Shown one piece after another: positions 33,801 through 47,017 of a stretch of DNA of 64,000 nt (position 1 is the first letter of the stretch; each line of letters begins with the position of its first letter). The notes beneath the pieces were generated by a model that did not search any database, was not told where the DNA came from, and worked only from the letters and a program-made list of their open reading frames with translations. Made by a program: the position numbers and the translations under genes. Source of the DNA: Monodelphis domestica. Taxonomy: Eukaryota > Chordata > Mammalia > Didelphimorphia > Didelphidae. Where the stretch lies: NCBI RefSeq assembly GCF_027887165.1, contig NC_077227.1:82730930-82794929 (forward strand). Reading direction: 5' to 3'.

Positions 33801-36800
33801 AACCCCTAAGCACTTTTGTTAGGCTTTTGATTCCCCACTTGAAAGTCTCCTGGAACTTGTCAGACAACTGGCACTCATCCTATAAGTGCTAATTACTCCT
33901 TGCTTTTTGTTTCACTCCTAAAACTAGCCAAAGGGTCTCTGTCTCTTTCTTACTAATAATAACTTCATATAGAAAATGTCCACCTGATCCTCAACAGTTC
34001 ATATCACTTACCACTCACCAGGAAACCTTGAGTAAATCAGGGAATATCCCCTGATTTACTCTCATTTCTTTTAATCTGGAAGCGGGGCAGCAGATAATAC
34101 TTTGCTCTCTGCATAACTGTCACCCTGGAACCACTCAAAAAGGAAGCATTAGTAATACATGTTACAAAAGGGAAAGGCTGGAAGTTGCCTTTGGAGTTAT
34201 CACACCAACACCCCAATCCACAAACTGGGAGGACTGCAACATCCTAATTCCTTCTCTAACCCTCCTGAGGCCTAGGACTCTTTAAGAAATCTTTAATTGG
34301 ACATATGCCTTATGCCCAAGTTCTTTTCCTTCTCCCTAGTGTGGACACAAGTTACCACAAAATCAGTCATTTGGAGGGGCATGTGCTGCCAAATGAAGGA
34401 TCCACAATGGGCAAGAGGAACAGATCAAGGTTTCTCCTCATCGTGAAATTCCTCAGACTCTTATTCAATGGGCTATAGAGTGATCTCTTACTCAGAACTC
34501 TATTATCAGGAGCTATAAATGACCGGAAATTTACATAGATCTTTAGGCAAAGATAGCATGGTGGAGGGTTTCTGCTTTGTTTTCTTATTCTTTCAATAAA
34601 ATTTAAATTATTCAGCAATATAAAAGAATGGCATACTTAGAAATAGGATGTTGGGCTCATTATCCTGGATGCATAATTTTCCCACACTTCTTGGATAGGG
34701 GTATGCAAAGACTAAGGAAATGAGAAAATGCTTCCAAATGTGCACCCAGGTCATTCATGCCATGAAATTCTTGGTCACAAGTGCTAGATATTAACATTCA
34801 GCTTTATAAGCCATTTGGTGAATACATCAAGGATCCCGGTGGTCTCACTTATGTGAATGTTATCTTCAATGGCACAGATCCATATAATTTCATCTAGTAG
34901 ATAGAAGACTGGGTCTAGTCAGGAAGATCTAAGTTCAAATCTGCCTCAGACACTGTGTGACCCTGGGCAAGCCAATTAACCTATTTGCTTAAGTTTCCTC
35001 AACTGTAAAATGGGGGATTATATAGTAGCACTCACTTCCCAGGGCTATTGTAAGAATCAAAGGAAACAATATTTGTAAAGTACTGTGCACAGTGCCTAGC
35101 GCATAGCAGGTCCCATATAGACGCTATTATTATTATCTTGACAATTTTTATATTCTATAAATCTACCAGAGAGGTACATTTGACTTTCTGATGAGGGAGA
35201 AACCATTCCTCTAGCTCTCTTGTCAGTGTGTGAACATTCACAGATCACAAGTGCTGTTCAGTGGTAATCCCTCACTCTTATTACATGACCAGATAACTTT
35301 TTCTTCCAGGAGTACAGCTCTTTAATGGCATATTTTAGACTACTTCTCTGGGACAGTTTTTTAAAACTGATACTCTATTGCAGCCTACTCACTCACACTA
35401 TGAGCCTTTTCCATTGCCCTTTGGTGTCTCACAATTTTACTTTTGCCAACTAGGGTAATTCATGATTCATGCTGCAAGGTATCTCTGGAAGAATAATGAT
35501 ATTAAAAAGATGGGCTTTAGTTTTGGGGAAGAATCAGAGGTCATTAAAAGCATTTCACTATTTTTCAAAGGCAATCTACCTGGCTCTCCTCCCATTCAAT
35601 TCTGTAATTCTGTGCTCAATTCCTTGTCCATCAACAGTATCTGGTAGGAGAATGGGATGCACTATATTTCTTAACTAAGTAAAATTTTAACTTCAGTTCA
35701 TACACAAAGACCTGGAGATATAGAATATTGTAAATGTGTCAAGTTTTCTGTAAATATCTTATTGTAAAGGAATGCATTTCTGTGATTATGTTAATTGTTC
35801 ACTTGATAGCTCTAGTTAAGGCATCTCCAATGTTTTCGTAAGCTCTGTGTGATCTATGGCATGAAAGGTAAATTACTTAAATTATGTATGCCACAGAAAA
35901 CACCCCAAATTTTCCTTTTGAGATTTTTTTTGTAAATAGGCAATGCCATCAAACTCTTGAAAGCAAATAGTTCCTAGCTATATAGTTCATTCTTTGTTCA
36001 AATCCATTATATCATCAGTCACACTTTATAATATTCAATTATGTAAATAAAATCACCAATAAAATTTGAAGGTTTATAAACCAAGGAAATCAAACACTGA
36101 AATGTCTCATGAGAGTTGCTAGTATTCATTATAATATTTTTTTTTTGTTATAAACCCCTACCTTCCGTTTTGGAGTCAATACTGTCTATTGGCTCCAAGG
36201 CAGAAGAGCGGTAAGGGCTAGGTGATGGGGGTCAAATGACTTGCCCAGGGTCACACAGCTGGGAAGTGTCTGAGGCCATATTTGAACCCAGGACTTTCCA
36301 ACTCTAAGCCTGACTCTCAATCCACTGAGCTACCCAGCTGTCCCCTATTCATTATAATTTTAATTGACTTAGATGAGTCACTTTGTTTCAGTGAAACCTG
36401 GCAAAGGAAAACGATCTGCTCATATGATTGAGCTTTGAAGGAATTCAAGTAACAAAGGAAGACAGTATAGATTAATCAATGAATACTTGAAAAGCTAGCC
36501 ATTTAAGAGGGGTTTAAGTAATACAAGTTGAAATGTTTTTTTTGTTTTTCTGTTTTGCATACCCTATGGCACAGTTCTGAAGATGGACTGAGGGGAGCAC
36601 TTTAAAGAACTTCATTTACTTATAAAGGTATGTGATTTGCTTTCTAAATTATTCAAACAAGATAGCTAGCAAACTGGAGAACTAAAACTTAAGGCAAAAT
36701 GTTCTGTGAATTGAACCAAGTAACTTTTTTTTACAATTAAACAGATTTGACCTAGGATACTTTGCTAATGATTTTAAATATCTCTGGTGATTTTTCTGTT

Positions 36801-37704
36801 AAGAGTCATCTTGAAGGCAACAAGGTAGCTCAATGGATTGTGAGCCAAACCTAGAGACAGGAGATCCCGGATTCAAATTTGAAGTCAGACACTTCCTGGC
36901 TGTGTGACCTTGGGAATGTCATCCCTCCCCCCACTCACCCCCACTGCCACTGCCTAGCTCTTACTGCTCTTCTGCCTTGGAACCAATACACAGTACCAAT
37001 TCCAAGATGGAAGGTACAGGTTTTAAAAAAAAAGAATTTTCTATCAATGTGTACTATGAGATGGAATATAAAGGATATATGTAGTATTAAATTAAATAAA
37101 CCAGAAATATCAGATTCAGTCTTTTTTAAAAAATGTGTTTGTGGCAACAGTTAGGCAGGAGGGTACCAAAAAACCTTTAAAAGGTAGCTGTCACCTATGA
37201 CACCTATATAGAAGAGCTCTAGTGAAGGGTTAGATCAAATTGAACAAACTTTTGTCAAATTGGCAAAGATGGCTATACTTACAGTCATATTTCAGAAAGT
37301 AAATATACAAACATAAGCATATGCATATGTATGTATACATATACACAAATAAACGTACACATGCATGTATGTATATATAAATGTACATCAAAACTGACAT
37401 GAAAAAGAAAGATTAGGCGAAACTAAGTATAGAACTCTTTTCTATTCATTCATTCATTCATTCAAAAAACATTTATAAAACACTTAGAATGCTGGAGGAG
37501 ACACAAAGATAGGGAGCAGCTGGGTGGCTCAGTGGATTGAGAGTCAGGCCTAGAGATGGGAGGACCTAGATTCAAATGTGGCCTCAGATACTTCCTAGCT
37601 ATGTGACCCTGGGCAAATCACTTAACCCCCATTGCCTATTCTTTACTGCTCTTCTGCCTTGGAATGGATACACAATATTGATTCTAAGATGGAAAGTAAG
37701 AGTT

Positions 37705-37739
<35 letters not shown>

Positions 37740-40700
37740 GGTGGCTCAGTGGAAAGCCAGGCCAGGAAATGGGATTCAATGGGTTCAAATTGGGTTCAAA
37801 TCTAGCTTCAGATACTTCCTAACTGTTTGACTTTGGGTAAATCACTTAACCCCAATTGCCTAGCCTTTATTGCTCTTCTATCTTGGAACCAGTACATTGT
37901 ATTCTATGCATTCTAAGACAGAAGGTAATGGCTGTTTTGTTTTTGTTTTTTTTAAAGGCACCTGTCCTTGTCCTAAATGGATTTATAAAGACAGTTAAAG
38001 TTACATACTGGACATACTAATACATTGATGGTGGGGCTAAGAGTTGGTCTATCCATTAAAAAAAGCAATTTGGAACTATACAAAGTGATTAAAATGGCCA
38101 TACTCCTTAAATCAGTAATTCTGCTGTGAGGTATTACAAGGTATCAATGCCAAAAGGAAAGCTCCACATATGCCAAAATATTTTTGACAGCATTTGTGTG
38201 ATGGCAAAAATCTGAAAATAATGTAAATTCCATGAATAAGGACTAAACAAATTGTGGGATATGCATGTAATGGAATATTGTTATTGTGATGTAAGTGAAT
38301 ATCATTAAAACAGAGAAGTATGGGAAGATTATATAAACTGATGCAAAATGGAGTAAAACCAGGCCAACAACATACATAATGATTCTGACAATATAAATAA
38401 AAGGGGGATGTGATAAATACTAAGAAATTATAATTTTTTAAGAATGTGAAATTCTACCTAGAATGTCAGCCCCAGCCCCCATATTAGTTTTGCTGAATGT
38501 TTTCTTCTATATTATAAAGCAAAGAGATGTTAAAAAAAAAAAAACCCAAAACATCTTTTGGGGGCAGCTGGGTGGCTCAGTGGATTGAGAGCCAGGTCCA
38601 GAGATGGAAGGTCCTGGATTCAAATTGTAAGGGGTAAAATTAGGGTTGTTGACTGAATATATTATACTAGTGGTCGCCAGGAATTAAAATTCAATCCCAA
38701 TAAAATAAGTTAGTGTGGGATTTTTATGGTGCTTTAATTACAATAGAGGGAAGAAAGTAAGAAGAAGAAGAGAGAGAAAAGGGAATTGGACTGCTCTGGC
38801 AAGCTAGATAGGAGTTGGAGGTCAAGGAAAGGAGGAAAGTAGGAATCAGTCACCTCACCAAGGTAGCTAAGGGAAGACGCCTCACCTAACCCACACTATA
38901 GAACTTCTCCCAGGCACCTCACCGGCAAGCTGCAAATGCCAAAACCCGACAAGAACTGCAAGCATGCCAAAACACTGCCCAGCACTCCCCACGCTCCTGA
39001 TAAAGCCCAATGTCATGAGCGAGCCCAACATCTCTAAGTGAGAGAAAATGAGAGCCAGCAACAGGAAGTGACGCAAAATATATAGACCATTCTTTACATC
39101 ACTTCCTGTGTCTCACATGAACTAATGGTATCTTAAGCTTGATTTAGGACAGCTCAGGGGGTCTGTTTCTTATTTGTTTCTTATTTGTCACTTGCTAGCA
39201 CATGTTGGTCATAGGCCATCTGCCTAAACACTTAATCTTAAGTAGGGGTGTATACATTCCTGGTTGCTAGAATTCTAAGACTAAGCAGGGTGGAGAGAAT
39301 CTAAAATTCACAAAATCTGGACTCAGATACTTCCTAGTTGTGGACCCTGGACAAGTCACTTGATCCCCATTGCCTAGCCCTTACCACTCTTCTGCTTTAG
39401 AACCAATAAACAGTATTGATTCTAAGGTGACAAAGGTTTAAAAAAATCTTTCATTTCTTCATCAATTCTCTGGAGGTAGATATACATGATTTATTATTCA
39501 AACTGTGAAGATTAAATTAACTCTCTGGCCTATTTTTAGATTTAATCACCAAAACTATAAACATCCCATTCACACATGAGTGGGGAAGATCTGTGACCCA
39601 TGTGTGTAATAGTGGGTGACGAATCAGAATCAAACTGACTGCCCCTGGGCAGTCCTAAGCAAAGCTTCAACTATAATTGGTAGACATGAAAGTGGAGAAA
39701 GGCACAGGAAGTGATGCAAAATAAAATGGAGTTACAACTTCCTGGGACTACTTTGACTTCAACTTTACTTCTTCTGGAGTTCTGAGTTCGAGTTGGAAGC
39801 TGGTGAAGAATCTGCTGACTGGACCTGAGACCTTTCCTGGTGAAACTGTTCTTAAATCTCTCCCTTTGGACTGACATGTGGTGAGTAAAAAGAGCTGACT
39901 CTTTTCCTGGATTTTTTGAAGAGACTAGCCTCAGGAGAGACCTATCCTCTTGAGAGAAGCTTCCTGAATCTCCAGGTCCTCTGCTCAAAGCCAAGGCCTC
40001 TCCCACTAAGATCTAAACTCCCCTGCCTGGGTTGAGCCAGGGATCGGAGCAAAATACTTAGTGCTTAGGCTAGATATCTTACCCTATCCTCTCTCTGATT
40101 TTTTTACTTCATTCTTTCTATATTTTGTAAATAAATTGTAAATAAATCTTGTTGGAATTAAATTCCTGGCAATCCTATTTTTAAAACAATTCAGTTGAAC
40201 CTTTTATTAAAAAAAACCTTTTCTCCCCCATACAAAACCATATTTCTGTTACTGCATAATATGTTCTCTTGGTTTTACTCATTTTACTATTCATAATTTC
40301 ATTCATGTCTTTCCATGTTTATTAAAAATTCACCTGCTCATCATTTATTATGGCATAGTAGTAGTCTATCACAGTCATATGCCATAACTTGTTCAGCTAT
40401 TCCACAATTGATGGACATCTCCTGAATTTCCAATCTTTTTCACCACAAAGAGAACTGCTATAAACATTTTAGAACATTATAGGTTCTTTTCCTTTTTCTT
40501 CAATCACTTTGGAAAACAGAACTAACAGTAGTATTATTGGATCTAGGCTATAAACAGTTTTATAACTCTCTGGGTCATAATTCCAGATTGCTCTCCAAAA
40601 TAGTTGGATCATTTCACAGTTTCACCAACAGTGTATTGGTGTTTCTATTTCCCCTCCAGCATTACTCATTTTGCTCTTTTATTATTTTAGCCAATATGAT

Positions 40701-43700
40701 AGGTTTGGGATGGTATCTCAGAATTGTTTTGATTTTCATTTCCCTAAGTAGTAGTGATTTAGAGCATTTTTTCATATGACTATATATGGCATTGATTTCT
40801 TCAACCAAAAATTGTCTATCTTTTGACTATTTACCAATTAAGGAAATGACTCATATTCTTATAAATTTGACCACATTCTTAAAGATTTGAGATATTAGGC
40901 CTATGAGAAAATGGCTATAATCTAACATCTTAACATTTTTGTGTCATGGCTACCTTTGGTTGTTTGGTGAACTCAATGAAAAGTCCTTTCTTAGGAAGTT
41001 TTAAAATGCATAAAATAAAATTCATAGTATTACAAAAGAAGTAAATTATTTTCATATATATTTATCAAGACATTTCTAAATAAATATGTTAAAAGACCTT
41101 TAAGGGATGGATGGCTTTCTGGTAGTAAGATAAGAAGGAATATATTGGATAAATGTAGGCAATATAAAAACAAAAATTATCATTAAAATTTTACTTTAAA
41201 AACATAAATATTCAAAGGGCAAGAAAAAATATATAATGCTTGTATGCAATTAGAACACTATATTTGGTTAACATGTAATACAGGATGTTCTGAAGTCTCT
41301 CTTTGTTAGAATTCAAAGCTGGGGCATTTATACTATTACTCCACTAAGCCTACTGAATCTTATTAAGTTTTTGTGATATTTATTCAAACAATAGAAGGAA
41401 ATGGACTTTAATTGATGTTAGATGTTTGAACCTAAAGAGGCCTCAGTTTTGCTAGACAGTTTATTAACCCCTAATCATCCAGTTATTTCCAGACTTGATT
41501 GTATGTGTAATTACCTTTTGTCAGGTATAATTTGCCTGATAAACATGTCAGAACACTTGCTGCTTAGTCTGTTTCAACAGATAAAATGCTGTCTTTCCAG
41601 AGCCTCAAGGCATAATTAACAAAGAAAAAAAAAGGCAGTTATCAAAATACACTGAAGTCGATTAACCAAGAAAAGAGTTCATGGCATATAACTGAGATCT
41701 TCTTTGTAGTCCAGTGCTTGCTTGAGTGCTTTGTTAGTTCCATTCTGCTGTGACATGGAAGTAGAGACAACATTGTAGTATTTAGGTTAATACAAGGTTC
41801 TTCTCACATGTACTTCAAAATGACCAGAGAAAAGAACTTAGAAGAAACTATGGACCTTACAAGGTCATCAAACAGTAGATCAGTCCCATACTTAGATATA
41901 AACTGAAGGAGAGTAGTGTAAAAATAGACTCGAACTCTGGACTTCAATCCCCACAAACCCTTGCTCCACTTCCCCAAAATGCTTTGTAATCTCACTGAAA
42001 TCTCAGGTGGGCCGAGATCGAGAAGGGATTTAACCTGATTGCAAAGGCTTTTGTGGTCTCTTTTGGACTTACATTTTGGAGCAGACACGGCTCTTCCATG
42101 ATGTGAGGTTATCTTGTCTAGGCCTCTCTGGCCTAGGCATGTGTTTCTTATCCTGTATTTTCTTTAATCCTTAATCTTTAATAAACCTCATAAAAATATA
42201 ATACTCCTTGCAGAGAGAAACTAATTTCTACCTGCCTCAGTCTCTCCTAAATTTTAATCTTTACAGTTGGCGACCTAATGGGAGAAAAATACTCTCAATC
42301 TTCTGATTCTTTTCTGATCTTAAGTTCAGCCTTAAATAGCTAGTGCCTAGAAATTTTTTTGATCTACTTTTCTTTGGCTGAGGTTTTTTACTCTTGCAAA
42401 GCTGCTGCTTGTTCCAACCATTAGATAGCTCACAGGCTCGCTCCGGAACTGTTGCGTTTGCCGCCCACCTGGCTGCAAAGTTCTGCCTGCCTGTTTCTCC
42501 TGCTGCTGCTCCTGACCTCTCTCTCCCTTACCTGGTCCCTGCTTAACCCAGATCTCGATCACCTGGTGACCTGCCTGCAGCCCCCAATTCTGACCTCTCT
42601 CCGTCCTCACCTGGTCTCAGCCCTGCCCACCCCGGCGGCCCACTCCTGCTCCTGGCCTCTCACCTGGTGCCTGATCTCTCGGCCCTGCCTGCCTGTTTCT
42701 GCGCCCCAGACCTGAGTGCACGAGTGCACGAGTGCAACCCCAGCTGGCTCATCACCCAGATCCTTGGAGCAGATCGCACAGGACTCATTTCTACCAGCTG
42801 GTAACAGTATTGGGTAATTTTCCCTTAGGCTAAGCCTCTGAGTGGATGGGGGTATTGACCATGTGGGCAGCCTGGGCTCCATGTGGACTGGGGTAGGAGG
42901 AGGATTAAGAGGAGAGGAGAGAGAAGAAAAAAAAAGGGGGGGGGGAGAGGAGAAGAAGCAGACTTTTCAAACAGGAACTTAAAAAGCAATGTGCTATTTA
43001 AAAGGATACCTTTTGACTGTTCTGGTAATAGCATTGATGACTTCACCTGCATGTCAGGGAGAAGATTCAGCTAACTTTGGGGAGGCAAATGGGTGGCTCA
43101 GCGAACTGAGAGCCAGGCCTAAAGACACACAGTCCTAGGTTAAAATCTGGCCTCAGATACTTCCCAGCTGTGGGGCCCTGAGCAGATCCCTTAATCCCCA
43201 TTGCTTAGCCCTTACCACTCTGCCTTCAGACAATAGACATTTAAATGGATAATTAAAAACAAAAACAAACAAAAACAACTACCCAAAGAACTTTGAAGAC
43301 AGAGGTTATATTTTAAGGCATTTCAGACTCCAATGGTTTATTTAAAAAAATCTCTGTGTTTCTATTGCATTTTTTGTTTAAGGTTTAACTTTGTGATTTT
43401 AAATTCATATGTTACTGGATTCAATATTATTCTGTTATACTGTTCGTTTAATGTACTGAGTTTTAAAATTCTGTTGCTTTTCCCCCCATATATTGAACAA
43501 ATATTATTGTAATTAAGCCCATATATGAAAAAACAGCTTTTTTCTATTTTTGACTTTGAAAATTGTCACATAGAGGATAGATGGACTTCAGGACGGGTTA
43601 TAATTGTATAACAACCTTTGGAAAATTTAATGTGCTAAATATCTCAAATGATTTTAAGGGTTTTTTAAATATGATTTTTAGAATTTTTTTTTTAACAATC

Positions 43701-46700
43701 TCTGGTTATTTTGCCTGCCCCTATCATGAGGTGTAAGGCTCACTCTAGTAGCTGAAGAGAAATACATTTTATAACCCACAACCTTTCCGCATTTCTAAAT
43801 ATGTGAATGGAAGTTGGGGCAGTTAATCTCAGGGCATTTGTATCCCTAGAAAGCCTCTAAAAAAGGTGCACCCCTTTATTTATACTCTTCAGCTCATTAT
43901 TTTACTTGCACCAGAATGATATATAGATTTCTTGATTATGTTCTTAATCCAAGATGAGTTTTACTTTGTTTAAAAAATATGTTTATACACCAAGGTTGAA
44001 AGATTGCTATGATTGTAAAAACTTGTGACAAATATCCACCAATTCATAGGTTTTAAAAAATGTCATATAGCAACTTATGTGAAATATGAAAGTGTGTTTG
44101 TTTGCTATTGCAATTAATTGGGCTATTGAGAATTTTGGGGATATTGATATCTACATATTTGTACTACTGTATTTTTAAAAATGAAAAAATGTTACCTGTC
44201 TCAATTCATTTGCCTTCTACTCACAGTGATCATGGCCAGATACAAAGAGGAAATGGATCTCATTTTTGGTGAGAAAGCCTTGTATTTTATATTTTCTTAG
44301 CTGACACAGAGTGTCAATGATTATAAGCTATATTTTTAAATTTTTAAAGCTCTTTTATTATTATATTTTTCTTGCATGTGCAATATACTATTTGTTTTTT
44401 TATTATCTTTTCTCTCCTTTTTATATTTGAAGCACATGTCACCAGCATTAAGAATTTCTTTAACTTTTTGACTTTTCAGTACTATAAGTTTGAAATACAT
44501 CTGTCAGAGCATGCCCAAAAAGCTTGGGACTATAAAAATGATGCCACTAATTATTTAAAAAAATTATGGGACTTTGCTTACTGATTCTGTCTGATTCCAG
44601 GACAAGATATACACAACAGAACCATTGCACAGAGCCAAAGAAAAGCCAATCCAGGATGGATTGATGCACTTCTAGGCCAATACAAAGGTTTTGAACCTAG
44701 TGTGAGACTTGGGGTTGCGACACTTGACTTATGTTAAGATGTAGGGCTTCCTTGTGTCCACACTCACTCTGAAGATACTCACAGACGAGTATCTCCAAAA
44801 CCTTGGCTCTTATAATCTGGTCCTCTTTTCTGCCTCTCATAGTGTGGTACCTTTCTGTAGTCCTGGCTACTGACTGGGTAAATGCATCATTGCTTAGATC
44901 ATTATAACAGGTCCTGATTCAAGGACCTGTTATAGATTTATTTTTCTTTTACTTAGAATTTTTTCACATAAGACTTTGATAGTCTATATTTTCATCCAGA
45001 GTTTTTTCTTTTATTTGGATTTTTCTGATATCTTTTTCATTTCTCTTACCAATTGATTCATATACCTCATACCTCAGCCAGCATCCCTAAGTGATCCTGT
45101 ATTTGTCAATCACCCTCTTAATGGGGGAATGTAAAAAATATCATTATTTAAATTGCAAAGTTTAAACTCCTTTTGAGAAGAATTTTAGGAAAAGAAGATG
45201 CTACCTTTCTGAATCCAGAACTGAACTGTTGGAGAAGATACCATGAAGAAGCCTCCAAACCAGCCAGCTGCACAAAAATTGAACTTTGGGTGTGGTTGAT
45301 TGAACATTTATTTGTATGTATACTTTCATGCCAAAGGGGACTGCCCCCTAACTGGCTTTTTGTCAATGCGTTCAGCAATTATTGGTTTTATTCTTTTTTT
45401 TTTCTCTTATCCTCAAATTATTGTAATCTTAATTGATTATGTTTTCATGATCCTTTGGGAAAAAATTATTATTTTTTTTTTCAAACGATCAAACGTGGGA
45501 ATGTAAAAATAGACTTGAACTCTGGACTTCAATCCCCACAAACCCTTGCTCCACTTCCCCAAAATGCTTTGTAATCTCACTGAATTCTCAGGTGGGCCGA
45601 GATCGAGAAGGGATTTAACCTGATTGCAAAGGCTTTGTGGTCTCTTTTGGACTTACATTTTGGAGCAGACGCGGCTCTTCCATGATGTGAGGTTATCTTG
45701 TCTAGGCCTCTCTGGGCTAGGCATGTGTTTCTTATCCTGTATTTTCTTTAATCCTTAATCTTTAATAAACCTCATAAAAATATAATACTCCTTGCAGAGA
45801 GAAACTAATTTCTACCTGCCTCAGTCTCTCCTAAATTTTAATCTTTACAGTAGGAAGAGGAAGATTAACTAAGAAGACATAGGGATTTATCTTCTTGGAC
45901 TATAATTGTAGCTATTAAAATGTATTAAATTAATAAATGTATTTTTATTTCACTCTCATAATATTTGTGTATGATGAACCATGAACTATATAGGAAGTAA
46001 AAAAAGAAATATTTATTTAAACACTAGAAAATCCAATGTTTGTTTTTTTTAATCCTTACCTTCTGTCTTAGAATCAATACTATGTAGTAGTGCTAAGGCA
46101 GAAGAAGGTTAGGTAATGAGGGTTAAGTGACTTACCCCACAATCACACAGCTAGGAAGTGTCTGAGGCCAGATCTGAACCCAGGACCTCCTGCCTCTAAG
46201 CCTGGCTCTCTCTCTACTGAACCACTTCACTTCCCCTGTAAACCCAATATGTTTTTAGTCAAATAAATTGTGCCGTCATGTTAAGACAAATGCTTTCACT
46301 GATACTTTACATAAATATATCTCAAATTGAGAGATATGAAAAGACTACTGCATCATTGTTTATTATTTTAAATTAGGGCCTAACACATAGTTCTATATGC
46401 TAAAGATGCTTAATAGGTGTTTATTAACAATGTTAGCAATAATGGCAAAAATAAAAATGCCTAAGGAAGAAGAAAACAAGAATAAAAGGAGATGGAAGGA
46501 GAGGGAGGAGAGGAAAATGTTGAATATGAAGATAAATATAAGGAAGAAGACGAGAAAGAACAGGAGAAAGATGAAAAGGATGAGGCAGATGAAGGTGATT
46601 AGGAATAAGAGGAAGAGGAGAAAGAAAAGGATTTTTTAAAAGGAAGATAAATAGGAGGAAAAGGATGATGACAATAATGGTAAGGATGAGGATGAGAAGA

Positions 46701-46985
46701 GAAACTAAAATTAACAAATAAATCAGAATGTTCTTTGAGGAATACAGATATGTTGAGCTGTAATTCACAGAAAGGCATACTATTTTTACTTTATTTTTAT
46801 GATTTTTTCCCTTTTGGCTAGTATTTTCTTTTACAACCTGATTAATATGGAAATGTTTTTACATGACTACACATGTATAACATACCAAATTGCATTCTCA
46901 ATAAGGGAGATGGGGAGGGAGAGAATTTGGAATGCAAAATTTTTTAAATGAATGTTAAAATTGTTTTTACACATAATTGGAAAAA

Positions 46986-47017
<32 letters not shown>

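Larger units (their letters stand above)
41917..45849 (+). mobile_element. LTR-retroelement fossil with two near-identical LTRs
   Basis: Two LTRs of 349 and 348 bp enclose about 3.2 kb. The whole is flanked by a 4 bp duplication GTAG (41913-41916, 45850-45853). Two bases after the first LTR is TGGCGACCTAATGGGAG, which looks like a primer-binding site; the tRNA is not certain (it partly resembles the Lys type). The interior is too short for a full retrovirus and contains no long open frame, so the element is broken or was non-autonomous, with many breaks if it ever coded. An old SINE lies inside at 43081-43240. LTR divergence of about 1.2% suggests a few million years of age if neutral rates of about 2e-9 per site per year apply. 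Confidence 0.85.

Noticed and set aside
46397-46639. 80-codon Lys/Arg-rich frame
   Set aside because: Translation of a purine-rich simple repeat.
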